Below, piece by piece: positions 32,561 through 44,343 of a DNA stretch of 64,000 nt (positions within the stretch are counted from its first letter, which is position 1; each line of letters starts with the position of its first letter). Made by a program: the position numbers and the translations under genes. The notes beneath the pieces were generated by a model. That model was given only the letters and a program-made list of their open reading frames with translations, had not been told where the DNA came from and did not search any database. The stretch spans positions 509,448 through 573,447 of the forward strand of contig NW_025064887.1 of assembly GCF_019112545.1 (NCBI RefSeq). Reading direction: 5' to 3'. This DNA comes from Guyanagaster necrorhizus (taxonomy: Eukaryota; Basidiomycota; Agaricomycetes; Agaricales; Physalacriaceae).

Positions 32561-34560
32561 ATGACATCTGCCAAACAGCTAGCTGAGGGTGGTCCTGAAG
32601 GTTCAACAACCTTTTCAGTCTGCACTTTATAATCTGCTGACTAGTATCTAGCTCTTCGTGCCCTCTTCAATGCAATCGAACCGGGCGCGGACAAAAGCAT
32701 TTCCCCGGAGGCGCTTCAGCGGCTCTCTGAGAAATTGACGGAGTTCACAGGAGGGGAAGATGCTGCAAAGGGCATGATAAATGGGAACCGTGGGGGTGAG
32801 GTATGTTCATGGCGGACGGAGGGATACAGCTGCTAATCACAGTCGTGCAGCAGGTAAATGAAGAGGGCCTCCCCATTATCGACATCAGCGAACCTGACCT
32901 CGAGACTGGATCGACCGGATCGTCTTCGAACTTACCATTAGTCGAGTCAGATATTATCCCACTATCCTCGATGTCTCCGGCAGAACTCGAAGTCCGCAAA
33001 CGCGAACAGAATCGAATATTGGACATGCTCGAGATGGAGGAGGAGACGTTGGAACGAAAGGTAAACGAGGCTGAAACAGAACGGAGACGCGAGGCTCTTA
33101 AGAACATGAAGGAAGCCAGCCGTGAAGGAGTCAAGAATTTTGCGCAAACGCGAGAAATGCAGAAGAAGATGGGGAAAGCGCTGTTGCGTAATATGGCTGC
33201 TGCCAGGAAGAAGGATGAGAAAGAGAAGGCTGAAAAAGAGGCAGAAGATCTGGAAAAGGAAAAGGCAAGACGGAAGAAAGGACCTCAAAAGACGGTTACG
33301 TTCGCTGAACCCGAGAAGGAAGATGAGGAGAAAGAGAAAGAGGGAGCGATGCATGAATGGGGCGACGTGGCACAAGGAAGATTGACTTCGACAAAACGAC
33401 CCACACTGCTTTCAAGATTGAATGATAACACCCTTCCTATGAGGATGTCCGTTGTCGAGCGATCGCCTGGTCAGTCAAATTCGCCTCCAGAGCCGCCACA
33501 AATTATGGCTGACTCTGATGACGAATCCGACCCTCCACTATCTGAATTTGGGTCGTCAACGGATTCTCCGTCTGAAGCAGATGAGGAAGTTGAAGAAGGT
33601 TTTGACATGGACTATGCCCAGCACCAGCGCGAGATTGCCCTGGAGTACCACAAGAAACGAGAGACCATTAGCCGCGACGTCTCTCTTGCCATGCAGTCAC
33701 ACACACATGAAGAATCCGAGGAGGTTAGGCTGAGCTTGTCCTGTTACCTATGCTCATTAAAGTCATAACATTGTCAGGAACAGCTAAGTACTTCTGCATT
33801 CAAGAAGAAAACGTCATTATCCCATTTCAAATCTGAACGACTAGCGTCCTCGTACGGAGCTTCAAACCTTCCATCGTCCTTACCTCCTACATCTCAGTGT
33901 CTTGACGCTTCAGTACTCCCTGCGTTAGACTCAGAGACCCTACGCAATGCCGTCCGTATGGGCAGACTCGACTCAGACGACCGGCTCATGGGGGGAGCGG
34001 AGAGCGATAGTGAAGGAGACAACGAGGCAGTCCAAGAAATCCTCCAGCACCTCAAGAAGGGCGAAGCGTACAACGCCGGACCGAGCAAGACCAAGGCTAA
34101 CAGTGCGAAGGACTCCATTCTCCCCGAAAACCTTCCCCCACTTTTACCAAGAGCGAAACCGTCAAGGTTCAAGGCTGCGCGATCACAAGCTGGGAGACCG
34201 GCTACGCCTTCGTCTCAGAGCGACTCATCTACACCTATATCCATAGTACCTAGGTCTTCGCCCAAGCTCCCACCTACGGGCTCTTCGTCTCTTGCTACAG
34301 GAGACATGGTGTCCATGATCGTCGAGTCACCTTCTTTCCCGAAGCCTCAAGCTGCGCTGCCGTCTCGTCCAATAGTGATGTCGTCTGCAGTAAGGGAGTC
34401 ATCTCAGCCTCAAAGGCGAGAACCGGCTCGTCCTCAAAGGCCACCTACCGTAAAATCTGTGTCTTCTATGGTGAAAGAAACTAATCCATCGGGCGGTCAA
34501 TCGGTTGGAGAACGCAAACCACCCAAGAAAGTATCGAGATTTCTGACAGAGAGATCGTAG
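32561..34560 (+). CDS. DUF3835 / Uri1 (Bud27)-like protein without an obvious prefoldin domain
   Basis: ATG 32561 starts MTSAKQLAEGGPE, joined by a 51-nt intron (32601-32651) to ALRALFNAIEPGADKSISPE. A further intron (about 32800-32850) and one near 33725-33778 (joined before EQLSTSAFKKKTSLSHFKSE) complete the gene, with TAG at 34558. The middle is a very charged coiled coil (LERKVNEAETERRREALKNM, KEKAEKEAEDLEKEKARRKK). The C-terminal half holds DYAQHQREIALEYHKKRETI, VQEILQHLKKGEAYNAG and PRAKPSRFKAARSQAG, ending ERKPPKKVSRFLTERS, the SRFK and VSRF blocks of DUF3835 in Uri1/Bud27-type proteins. Those are prefoldin-related scaffolds for RNA polymerase assembly and TOR signalling. The usual N-terminal prefoldin helices are not visible here, so the function is inferred cautiously. 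Confidence 0.7.
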
Positions 34561-35024
34561 CTGTTCTTTTAACATTTATTTAATCACTGTCTGTATCATT
34601 CGTCGCAATTTACACAACAACTAAACAACCTTGAGTTTGACCATCCCGGCTTATGAGTACTTAAGTGCACGCTTGGTGCTTCAGACTTTACATTGGTAAC
34701 AAAAGGAAACAACCATAGCACAGGGTCTGACAGCACATGTCAGGCTGTGGACCCGGCCGTTCCTTATTAGGACCTTGTGCCGGTACCACCACCACCACCA
34801 CCGCCATCAGAACAGGAAGGTATATGACCTGGGGATTCGACATTCTGTTGTAGAGTAAGATACAGATGCAAGTGTGGTGATATTGAACATTGGAGCAATA
34901 GATGTGAGAATTGTATAGTGAATCATAAAGAGAAACCAGGCACAACGAGAAACTCGAACTGTTGTCCATGGCTTAGGGGAATAACGAATTACTGAAACGT
35001 GAAAAGATGTCAAATGTCTACATG
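34561..35024. other. intergenic between convergent genes
   Basis: This gap lies between the Uri1-like stop and the kinase stop. It includes a run of six ACC units near 34,785-34,803. No gene was recognised. Confidence 0.5.
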
Positions 35025-38000
35025 CTACCATTGCTTAATCATATCTTCAAGTTCCGAAACCACTTCAGACATGGTCGGGCGTTTCTCGTGTTCGTGGGCC
35101 CACATACGTTCGATGAGACCGACGATATCAGGGCACCACAGTTTTCGAAGGCCAGATATCGAAGGACTACGTTGTGTGCGTCGTTAGGTAAAAACCTGAT
35201 AAGGCAACATCGTGAAACATACCGTTGTCGTTTTGTTCCTACAATCTCGTAGATTGCATGCTCGTTCATACCCTAAGTGATACATTCAGTACATGTGGAC
35301 AATGTGTTGATGACGGCGATGAGTACCTCCCAAGGGAACCTCTTGGCCGGCTGACGCCATTGGAGCATCTCCCAGTACACCATAGCACAAGAAAAGACGT
35401 CGACTTTATGATTGTACTTGGGATGGGCATGCCACAGTTCAGGAGCTTGCCAATTGACTGTACCTACTAGGCTCCGAACCATGGATCGCGTAGATTGCTT
35501 GACCTTGGCTAGACCAAAGTCGGCAATTTTAGCAGTTCCCTTCGATGTAATGAGGATGTTCGAGGATTTGCAATCCCGATGAATGACAGAAGGCTTTCGA
35601 AGATGGAGATATTCTAGACCGCGAGCGATATCTAACATCATAACCAACTAACGGAGACATTCAACGCCTTTGCTAATATGAGCAAAACACAACACTTACA
35701 ACTTTATGCAAAGAGGGGGGTTGGACGTTACGAATGTAATCAAACAGATCACCGTTCGAACAAAGCTCGCTGATCATCATGACCGGAACGTCCTTGGTAT
35801 TCTCGGGAACGCTGACACCTAGCTGTTGATCCTTATCAGCATGACACATGGCGGTGTAATAGATAACCTACGAAACGAACGATGTTCGGATGGTCAAAGC
35901 CTCCAAGTAATTTCAATTCTTTGATATCCACTACCACAATGTCAGTATGCTGTAGAAAAGAGTGCTAATGACTCACTGGCAGTGAGCTGTCCTCGAAATT
36001 CTGAAATGGCGATTCTCCTACCCTTAAATTTGCCTATAAAAACATCCTTGAATCCACCGCTGCCTATCTTCTCCAATTTCTGAAGCTTGTCGGGAGGTAT
36101 CTCCCGGTCCTCCAAGCCAAGTGTGCCAAGGTCCAACTCCAGCTCGGGCTCTTGGGATATCTGTGGAGTACGCGGCTCGTCCGCATGGATACGCTCAGAG
36201 CGAAGGAGAATAGGCGAAGAGACGGTGTCAGAACTGTTGAGCCTACGTCGCCGTCGTTTGATGGTTGACGGCGGACGTATAGTACCCGAAGAAGACCTCG
36301 ATGAGATAGCTTGCCTATCTCGCCATTGCAGGAGTGCTTCTGCAAGCTGAGGTTTAGTGCCTACAGGCTCTAAGTCTCGGACTTCGCATAGGCGAACGAG
36401 GTCGTTTCGCCGCAGACGAATAAGGGTTTTTGTTGTAGCAACGGTAAGGTCAACTAAGAAGTGGGTTAGAACTTGTCGTTGACAGCATGATAACAGGAAG
36501 ATTACCGTCGTCCTCCTCCCCCTCTTCTTCGGTGTCGCCTTCAGCATCTATATCGTCCTGATCCTCATTACCTTCTACCAAAGAATCGACATCCATATCC
36601 TCTTCTTCCTCGCCTACAATCTTCCCATTGCGTAATCTTCGGGGCTCAACGGCGATGGTGACTTCGTCATCTTCATCTCTGGCATCCTCCTCTTCCTCCT
36701 CAGCACTCGATTCTTCCGCCTCATCGATATCCTCTTCTTCATCAGCATCACCCTCATCGTCCCCATCACTAGCGGTGTCCTCTCGCGTGTGTCTAGAGCG
36801 AAGTCGGCGCCGGAGAGGCGTACTTCGTCCGCGAGGTGGTTCAGGTGAAGGAGAGCCGGTGGAACTAAGTTCATCCACTTCCTCGATCTCTACGTCATCA
36901 TCGCTCACACTAATATCTAGGACTGCTTTCTCCTCTTCATCTTCATCTTCCTTGTCCTCCGCCTCATCTTCCAATTCTCTTAGACTCGTGATTCGTCCCT
37001 TCGCCTTGCGCATAGGAGTCACTCTCCGTGCATCCACGGTCCCTGTATCTTTCTCATGTTCCCTCTCCTTGTCTTTGCTCCTCAACCGACGTGGACTAGG
37101 TTCGGGGCGCGGGCCTAAACGGGTTTCTAGGTCCTCTAGCTCGGTCAGATCGCTCTCTTCCTCCAATGACATATGGGGCTGGGGTGGCGGTTGTACTGGA
37201 TGGGCATCAAATTCGACCTGCTTGCTCTTCTCTTTGCTTGATCTTTGACTCCGGACGGCCGGTGGCATTGGAGCTGAAGCTTGTGCGGCAGCTTCAGTAG
37301 AAACCTTGCGTGAGCGGAGACGAGTCACGGGAGGTGTCTGTACAGACGAGGACGTAGACGCAAGCGGCGATGAACGGTTAGAGGTGGTACGCCTACTAAT
37401 AGACGGTCAGAGAAACGTTAAAACGAGTTATGGCCTCCTCACCGAGTCAGATTACTTCCGGAAGATCCACCGCTACGTTTTCTAGAGTTTCCTCTGCACG
37501 TATGCGATGCCGTAGTGTTAACTGCAACGTCCCCATGAAAAGTGCCCATGGACAAACTTCTGCCTTTGACGGGTCTGCCTCGACTCTTTCCTAAGTCATT
37601 TGTCGTAGCGCGACGACGAAGACTGGGGAGATAAGGTAGACTCCGAGCATCGTCCCTTTCATGCTCAGCGACGTTGCCGTCGTCAGACGAATAGTCGCTC
37701 GAATTGCCATGCCCAGGAGGAGATGATGGAGGTAAGGATGCAATGTCATCTCGAGCCGCAATGATGGCGTCAACAATATCCGATTTGGTAAGTTGTTCTG
37801 CATCTTCAGATAGGCCAGCGAGAGAATATAGCCGTACGAGTTCGTCTTTGCGAAGGCGAAGTAATTGGTTAGGTTGTGCAGAATTAATAAGGTGACCATC
37901 AGCTAAATAATTCAATGAGTCCAGAGTCTTCTTGACAAACATACGAGACACATACTGGACTCCTCGTTCTCGTCGTCTTCAACACTCTGCTCTTCTTCGC

Positions 38001-38502
38001 CGCTTTCGGAATCTGAATTACGTGATAAGTACCATGGAACGGCGCTGTCAATGTCCATAGAGCTAGCGTCACTTTCATCGCTGGTGAACTCCCTTCGACA
38101 TCCGGAGCTGCTCCTGAGTCTCTTCAGCACCCCCGAGCCACGCGTCCGACGACCGTTGTTTTGCGCATTTTCATTACTGCTCGCGACGCGTTTCCGTTTC
38201 GAACCAACGCAAGGGTCCGTTTGACTGCCGATATGCATTTCTGGAGCGCCATTCTGGTTCGTGAATACACGAGAAGGGAGGCGCCGAAGATTGGACTGCA
38301 AAGGAACCAAAACAGGACGTGACTCTGTGGATGATGTCGAGCCGCGCAACGGTTTATGACCGATGGATGGTTCCAAAAGCAAATTATTGTTCCGCCTCCG
38401 AGAACTGGGAGAAGGTCGCAGAGGGTATTTTCTGCGCGCCAGAGGGGGTGAACTGACCGACGACGAGTTCACTGTCTGAGGCGAAGGGCGGCGTTGGGCC
38501 AT
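35025..38502 (-). CDS. large nuclear-type protein: SAP-like repeats plus C-terminal TKL-type kinase domain with displaced lysine
   Basis: ATG 38502 starts [20 protein letters not shown]. The N-terminal 800 residues are low-complexity, Arg/Ser-rich then Asp/Glu-rich. They hold two SAP-like helices, [20 protein letters not shown] (near 37,850) and [20 protein letters not shown] (near 36,400). The kinase follows: [20 protein letters not shown], then [76 protein letters not shown], and [12 protein letters not shown] with TAG at 35025. HRD, DFG and APE are intact, but the beta-3 VAIK position is IAIS, with Ser for Lys, while the glycine loop has a Lys (GSGGFK), as in WNK kinases. DNA or chromatin binding is inferred from the SAP-like modules. 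Exon number is about eight. Confidence 0.82.
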
Positions 38503-38711
38503 AGCAAGAACCGACGACTTGAACTGGTCGGCGCTCCAGTGACTAGAACAGAGGAGTAAGGGGCGAAAAAGTGTGGTGAATGTCGTCCGCAACAACGAGT
38601 CGGTGGCAACGAATAATAAGCACAAACAGAGTTGTCCAAACATCCACGTGACAATCGGGCGTCGGCAATTTCTATTCTCAGATTTAGAGCGGTCTGCGAT
38701 TGGTCTACGAC

Positions 38712-39060
38712 ATGTCTACGACTGAATCCGACACCGGGCTTGCTACAAGAGCACCGTTGGATCGAAAAGTTTCCTTCCCTGACTCTTCTATCAGGTGGTT
38801 TGACTCAGGTTTCAGCAGTGTGTCCAGTGCGTGTTAGATCTGAACCGGTCCCAAGCCTTGCTAGAGGGACCTGTAAAACTCGCCCCGATCTTGGCAGAAA
38901 CATTTACGGGCGTTGCCGGTGTCCGAATTGGGGAGGCGTTTCCGGATTTGGGTTCTGGTGTAGCTACGATCACTTACATTTCTTTCACGTCGCATCGCAT
39001 CTATATCTCTTGTCCATCTGTCGAGTGTTCCGTATCTCACCATGGAACCTCATAAAGGGT
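38712..39060 (+). pseudogene. possible gene start truncated at the transposon border
   Basis: ATG 38712 opens MSTTESDTGLATRAPLDRKV and SFPDSSIRWFDS. A second frame (from 38838) reads DLNRSQALLEGPVKLAPILA, ETFTGVAGVRIGEAFPDLGS and ATITYISFTSHRIYIS. A 29-nt GT-AG interval would join them in frame, which is too short to trust. CpG-rich gene-like DNA ends at about 39,060, where repeat DNA begins. The call is therefore a small gene, or a gene cut by the insertion of the repeats; the family is not recognised. Confidence 0.3.
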
Positions 39061-39969
39061 ACCAAAATGTATTTAGACTAGAAAATGTCACTCAGAACAC
39101 GAATTCCTTTTCCAATCCAACCCAAATGATCTCTGACTTGTTCTCCCAGCAATCAGTCTTTTCCACAAATAATACTTGATATCTACCTTCTCAGCCATCT
39201 TTCAGGGTGATGAACTATCGTAATAATACATCTGTAAGGTATTTTCAGTCTTATTTACTGCTATGGTGCTCAAGTTCTTTTTAGTGATGATATGACAAGT
39301 TTATCAAATACAATGTCACCTCTCACTGAAATAGCACTGCTGGAACCATTTGTCTAAGAGTGATATGCATTTGTAGGACCTAATAGTATACACTGTTAGA
39401 TTATCTTGTAGACCTCACACAGCATAGCAATAAGTGGAAATACAGTGTATAAATCACAGTATCTAATAGTATACAATGTTAGCTGTCTTGTAGACTATAG
39501 GTATTAATCAGTAATGTAAACATAGTAGCATAGGTAAATACTCACTCTCACACAGCATGTCAATAAGTGAAAATGCAGTGAGGATGCTTGACAGTCTGTA
39601 TTCAGTATATAATGTCCATCCCAACATAAAAGGATATTGAGCTTGGTCAGTGGGATATGATGGAGCTCCTGCTTGTTAATCCAATACTCCTCCTTAAGTG
39701 GAATGAAGTCCAAGTTCAGCAACAAAGTGTTTCATCTTGGCTGAAGACAAAGACTTAGTGAGAGTGTTGACAACCATATTCTCAGTGGGATAATAAACAA
39801 GATGAAGAGATTCTTCACTAACATTGACCCAGTGAATAAAATGAAAATGAATGTTGATATGTTTTGTTTGAGCATAATACTGGTGGTCCTTTGAGAGTGC
39901 AATGGCTGACTGGTTGTCTGAGAACAATGTCATAGCCTCAGTAATCAGGGAGAAAACTTGGGATAGCAG
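39061..39969 (-). mobile_element. Ty1/copia retrotransposon remnant, 3' end
   Basis: The minus strand at 39,694-39,969 encodes the end of a copia RNase H: LLSQVFSLITEAMTLFSDNQ, SAIALSKDHQYYAQTKHINI and LVYYPTENMVVNTLTKSLSS, the DNQSAI and TKHI(D)I blocks of Ty1/copia. Next comes a purine-rich AAGGAGGAGTA tract and, at 39,626, TGTTGGGATGG, a likely LTR start. The other LTR end is not resolved. The element is interrupted at 39,969/39,970 by element A, so its remaining pol must lie on the far side of the whole nest, outside the window. Confidence 0.75.
39380..39578. repeat. diverged direct repeat within copia 3' sequence
   Basis: CTAATAGTATACACTGTTAG at 39,380 and CTAATAGTATACAATGTTAG at 39,461 each run on through CTTGTAGAC and a CACAGCA..CAATAAGTG-AAAT-CAGTG block (second block near 39,550). 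The copies differ by point changes and a short insertion. They probably reflect a duplication inside the copia LTR. Confidence 0.55.
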
Positions 39970-40484
39970 TGTTAAGCCTAAATTCCATGTGACTATCAAC
40001 ATGTGATAAACTGTTCAGAACCTTGCACTTTAGGTTAGACTGACAGAGTTCACTGATGTGTCAATAGGGTTGTGTAGTCAAGGCATTGCAAGTCACTTGA
40101 GAGTAGATGGTGAAGAATAAACTTTAGCTTAATGCTGGAGTTACTACAGCAAAAACTATGCTACTTAAATACTGTTCTGTTATTAGGCTATTAATAGAAG
40201 TTCACAAAAGATATTGTCTGTCATAGAGCTGTTACTCCTGCTGTTGCCAGGCTCTCCACAAAAGCTGTTGTCTTGCTGTTGTGCTGTTACTGCTGCACTG
40301 CAGTTAAATGACAAAAGGAGTATTGTCTCTCTCTTCACAGCACACAGCAGTGCAATAAGACAATGACCAACTGGGTTGCTGACTAAACCCTCCCATGGTC
40401 CTAAGCACTGGCCTAAGTGCTCTGACTAAGCAGAAATAGAGGTTATCCAAAGAAAAGAAAAAGAAATAAAGAAAAATCATAACA
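39970..40484 (-). repeat. LTR of element A (3' LTR)
   Basis: A 515-bp LTR bounded by TGTTA...TAACA inverted ends. Internal purine-rich sequence (AAAGAGAAGATAA on the minus strand) abuts it at 40,485. It is related along its length to the two LTRs of element C (shared blocks such as CAACAGCAAGACAACAGCTTTTGTGGAGAGCC), so A and C belong to one family. Confidence 0.88.
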
Positions 40485-40609
40485 TTATCTTCTCTTTAAG
40501 ATCATTGTTCTGATAGCTAATTTAGGGGTAAGTCATCCTGGCCACTCACAGATGGCCTATCTGCTGGACCCATAATATTGGACATGAACCCCTTTGTATC
40601 CAATTTGTT

Positions 40610-43600
40610 GATTCATTATTTATAGTTGTAGATCATCTCCTCTGCATTCATGTATTTTTCATTGACCCATTGGTTTGATTCTGGTCTATAGTCTTTCCAG
40701 CTGACTAGATAGTCAATGGTTGTTGTCATTCCACCACTGTGTGCTCTAACCTTACATAATTTGTGGTTTAGCACTTTGTTGATTTTATAGTGTTCTTTAT
40801 CATTGATGAATTCTGGTGGTGGAGGTGGTGGTCATTCTTGATTTGGGAAGGCCAGTGTGATGTATGGTGTCAATAATGTTTCATTGAAAACATTATGGAC
40901 TTTTTAAGTTGTTGGTAATTGCAACTTGTAAGCAGAGTTGCCAATCTTGACAACAACTTTGAATAGTCCTATTTGTTTGCCTGCCAACTTCTGTTTTGAA
41001 TGAGGGAGATGCAGGTTGGTTGTGTCCAGCCAAATCTTGTCATTGATTGAATAATTATGAGTAGATCGTTAGTGCTTGTCATACTATTTTTTTATTGTCG
41101 AGGCAGTCTTTTTGAGGGCTGTCTTTATTTCTTCATGGATTTTTACCATTGTAGTGGCAAAATCCATTGATGCTGATATCATTGTGTGTACTCATTCACT
41201 TTGCACAACTAGTGGGTTTCATCCATAGTTGACAAAGAAAGGTGTCTTGCCAGTTGCTAAGTGGACCCTGTTGTTATGTTGGAAGGCAGCTAGTGCTAAC
41301 CATTCAGTCCAATTGTCTTGTCGGTAGTTGATGAAAAGTCAGAGGTACTTTTCAATTTCTTAGTTGATCTGTTCTGTTTGGCTGTCTGTCTGAGGGTGAT
41401 ATGCCATTGAGGCATTTCACTTGATGTTGAGGAGTCGATACAAATCATCTAAGAATTTAGAGACAAATTGTGGTTCTCTGTCTGAGATTACTATCTGAGG
41501 CATGCCATACTTTGCATAGACCTCATCTTGTAGGATTTGCCATATTGACAAACCTTGCAAGTCTTAATATATCAGGTGATATTATAGTCTATTTTGGGCC
41601 ACCAGTATTTCCTCAAGACTAATTCTTTTGTTTTGGTGATCTCAGAGTGTCCAGCAGTCTCATGATCATGACATGTAGAGATGATATCATGATGAAGCCT
41701 CTGATCTCTTAGGATGTAGATTTGCTCATAATAGTGGATCATTCTCTCTTCTTTCTTTAATCCTCACTCATGGTTGAGTGATGGGGCAATTCTTTGATCC
41801 CACTTATGAGGATCTCTGGTAGCACTCTTGATGTGTTTATGCATCTCTTCTTCCATAAGCATAATCATAGCATGGAAGTGTTCTGGTTGTAGAAGCATGA
41901 CTTCTTTATTGTCATCTCCTCTCTAGTCATGGTCAGCTCTCTGGCTGAGGAAGTCGGTCTTCTTGTTTGCTGCACCAGCCTTATAGTGTAGTGTGTATTC
42001 ATATTGTGATAATTCTGTGACCCACTGAGCTTATCAGCAATTAAGTTTTTGTGAGAGATGGAAGTATTGGAGATTCTGATGATCTGTCCAGATCTCAAAG
42101 GTTTGGACTGCTCCAATGAGATAATGCTGCCATTCAGCAAGAGTGAGCATTATGGTGAGGAGTTTCTTGTCATAAATCTCATAGTTGTGCTCCATAATAG
42201 TGAGTGCTTTTGATATAAAGGTGACTGGTTGCCATTTGCCATCCTGTTCTTATGAAAGAACTGCTCTGATAGCACCCTCACTGGAGTCAGCTTTTACCCT
42301 GAATTTTCCATCTTAATTTGGTATAGCCAGGATGATGTCTTCAGCCAATTGGTGTTTAAGATCATCAAATGCTGTCTGTTAGGAAATTCCCCAAGTCCAT
42401 GGAGAATTTCTGGTCAATTGTGTCATAGATCAGACTATTTTGCTGTAGTCCTAGATGAACCATCAGTAGAAGTTGGTGAATCCAAGAAATGATTGCAGTT
42501 CCTTCTTCTTTGTCAGCTCCAGCCACTCAGTTACTCCTGCCACTTTGATAGGATCCATCCTGATGCTTTCTTCACTGATAATGACTCTAAGGTACTCAGT
42601 CTTGAGTACCTTGAATTCACACTTCTTGGCTTTGAGAAAAAGCTGATGCTTCCTCATCAATACTAGTACCTATCATACTAAGCATCAATGTTCTTCTTTG
42701 GTCTTAGACATGATTAGGATGTCATCCAAGTAGATTGTGACTTTTCCAGTGGCAATGAGATCCCTAAAGATGTCATTCATCATCTACTGGAATATAGCAG
42801 GTGAATTTATGAGTCTAAAGAACATTACCATCAGTGCAAACAAACTGTGGTTTGTTCAAAAAGCAGTCTTCCATTTGTTGCCTTCTTTAATGCACACATT
42901 ATTATACCCCTACTAAATGTCTAGTTTGGTGTAGTATTTAGCATCTCAGAGTTTGTTTATTAGCTTCAAAATTAAAAGAAGCAGATAATGGTTTTTGATT
43001 GTCATTTTATTGAGCTTCTGATAATTCTGTACTGGTTGGAGTTTTCCATCCTTCTTCTTGACAAAGAAAAAGGGAAAAGCCATTAATAACTTTGATGGCC
43101 AGATTTGTCTATTGGACAAGTTCTCATCGAAGAACTTGTCTAGTTCTTGTTGTTTATTATTGCTAAGTGGATAGCACTTGCAATCTAAGTTAGTGTTCAC
43201 ATTAGAAATCAATTCTATAGCATAGTCTCAGAGTTTCAGATTGGGTAATTCATTGAAACTTTCTTTTTTAAATAAGTCTCAATAGTCTCATGTCTATTCA
43301 GATACCATCTCTTTGAATGTTTTTTCCCCCTTGTCAGCATTAGCTTTTGCTGTTAGGTTATTGGCATAGTAAACAGCTTGGATGCGAATGGCCTTTTGTA
43401 GGTCAATGACAAGAATTGTCTTGCTATCTTCTATTTCTTTGTCCCACTGATCTTTGAGATCCCTATCTGGCAGTTCAAATGGAATCTTCTGGCATCAGCA
43501 TTATGCAAACATGATGCATCTGATCTTTCAATTGATTAGCAGGTTATGTCAAATTAGCCAATCATGGTCAAGAAAAATTTCCTTGGTTTCTAGGTCAGTT

Positions 43601-43810
43601 ACTGTCAAATCAATTTGTTCAGAATGATCTTTGATAGTAAGTCTAAGCTTGACATATTTAGTGATCGAACCAGCTTGGTTCTTTATCCTATCTGCATTAT
43701 AGACAGAGATTGGAGCCATGGTTGCTCAGATAGGAAGACCATGCTTGGTGACAAAAGTGTGATTAATAGAACTCCCCATGCATCCACTGTTAATTAGTGC
43801 CATAACAGTG
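40610..43810 (-). pseudogene. decayed protease-RT-RNase H-integrase-chromodomain ORF of element A
   Basis: The protease has ALINSGCMGSSINHTF, with the catalytic Asp codon GAC changed to AAC (43,789-43,791). The RT still has an intact YLDD (42,721-42,732). A stop replaces the first Arg of the NFYRRF-type block near 42,460, and another replaces Gln in VLSQEQD. Integrase and chromodomain (TIDYLVSWKDY..ESNQW) are recognisable. No single frame is open for more than about 100 codons. Confidence 0.85.
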
Positions 43811-44338
43811 TGAGTGCTTTAAGACATAAGCATCTCAATTCAGACCTTGGTTATCAGGTCTTGGCCCAAAGTCTTGGCCTGTCAGATGAACTTCCATGGT
43901 CTATGCAGTTCATCAAGCCATTCTAAAGCTTGACACTGTTCAGCTTCTCATATTCTAGTGATCATATCATCGATCACTTCCTCAGCTCAAGTCTTGTGTA
44001 TCCAATTCTTGAGTATGACCTTTGTCACTTCTTCATCCTTCACATTCTTGATGGCTCACCAAGTCTATTTGGTCTCAAATGACTTTAGTCAGCTAATGGG
44101 GTTCTCTACTCCTGTTCGGCTCATAGATGATTGAGTCTGTTTTGGATGTTTAGCTTGGCAAACTGTTGATGATGACACACCTTGAGGCTCTCTGCCCCTC
44201 TTCAGCCCTTTATCAGCATTTGAGTTGTTGAGGTTGGTTCCTTAGGCAATTCATATTCATAAGTGATAAGGTTGAGTATATTTGAATGCATGCATAATTT
44301 AAGCATAGAAGGTACTACAGAGAAAGAATTGTCAGTCT

Positions 44339-44343
44339 GTCTA
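44339..44343. repeat. target-site duplication GTCTA, left of element B
   Basis: GTCTA directly precedes the left LTR of B and recurs exactly after the right LTR (52,509-52,513). Confidence 0.9.

Larger units (their letters stand above)
39970..44343 (-). mobile_element. Ty3/gypsy chromovirus A, 3' part (LTR and pol)
   Basis: This is the low-coordinate part of element A, read on the minus strand: protease near 43,590-43,810, reverse transcriptase 42,460-43,260, RNase H 41,865-42,310, integrase about 40,960-41,690, chromodomain about 40,620-40,830, purine tract, LTR. It ends at 44,343, where element B is inserted, and resumes at 52,514. Many stops and frameshifts make it non-coding today. It is flanked on the left by AGCAG (39,965-39,969), the expected target duplication. 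Confidence 0.88.

Noticed and set aside
36628..37248. 206-codon serine-rich ORF on the plus strand
   Set aside because: It is an antisense shadow of the acidic low-complexity part of the kinase gene.
39694..40002. Copia RNase H ORF starting at 40,002
   Set aside because: Its first residues come from element A's LTR, so the real copia sequence ends at 39,969.
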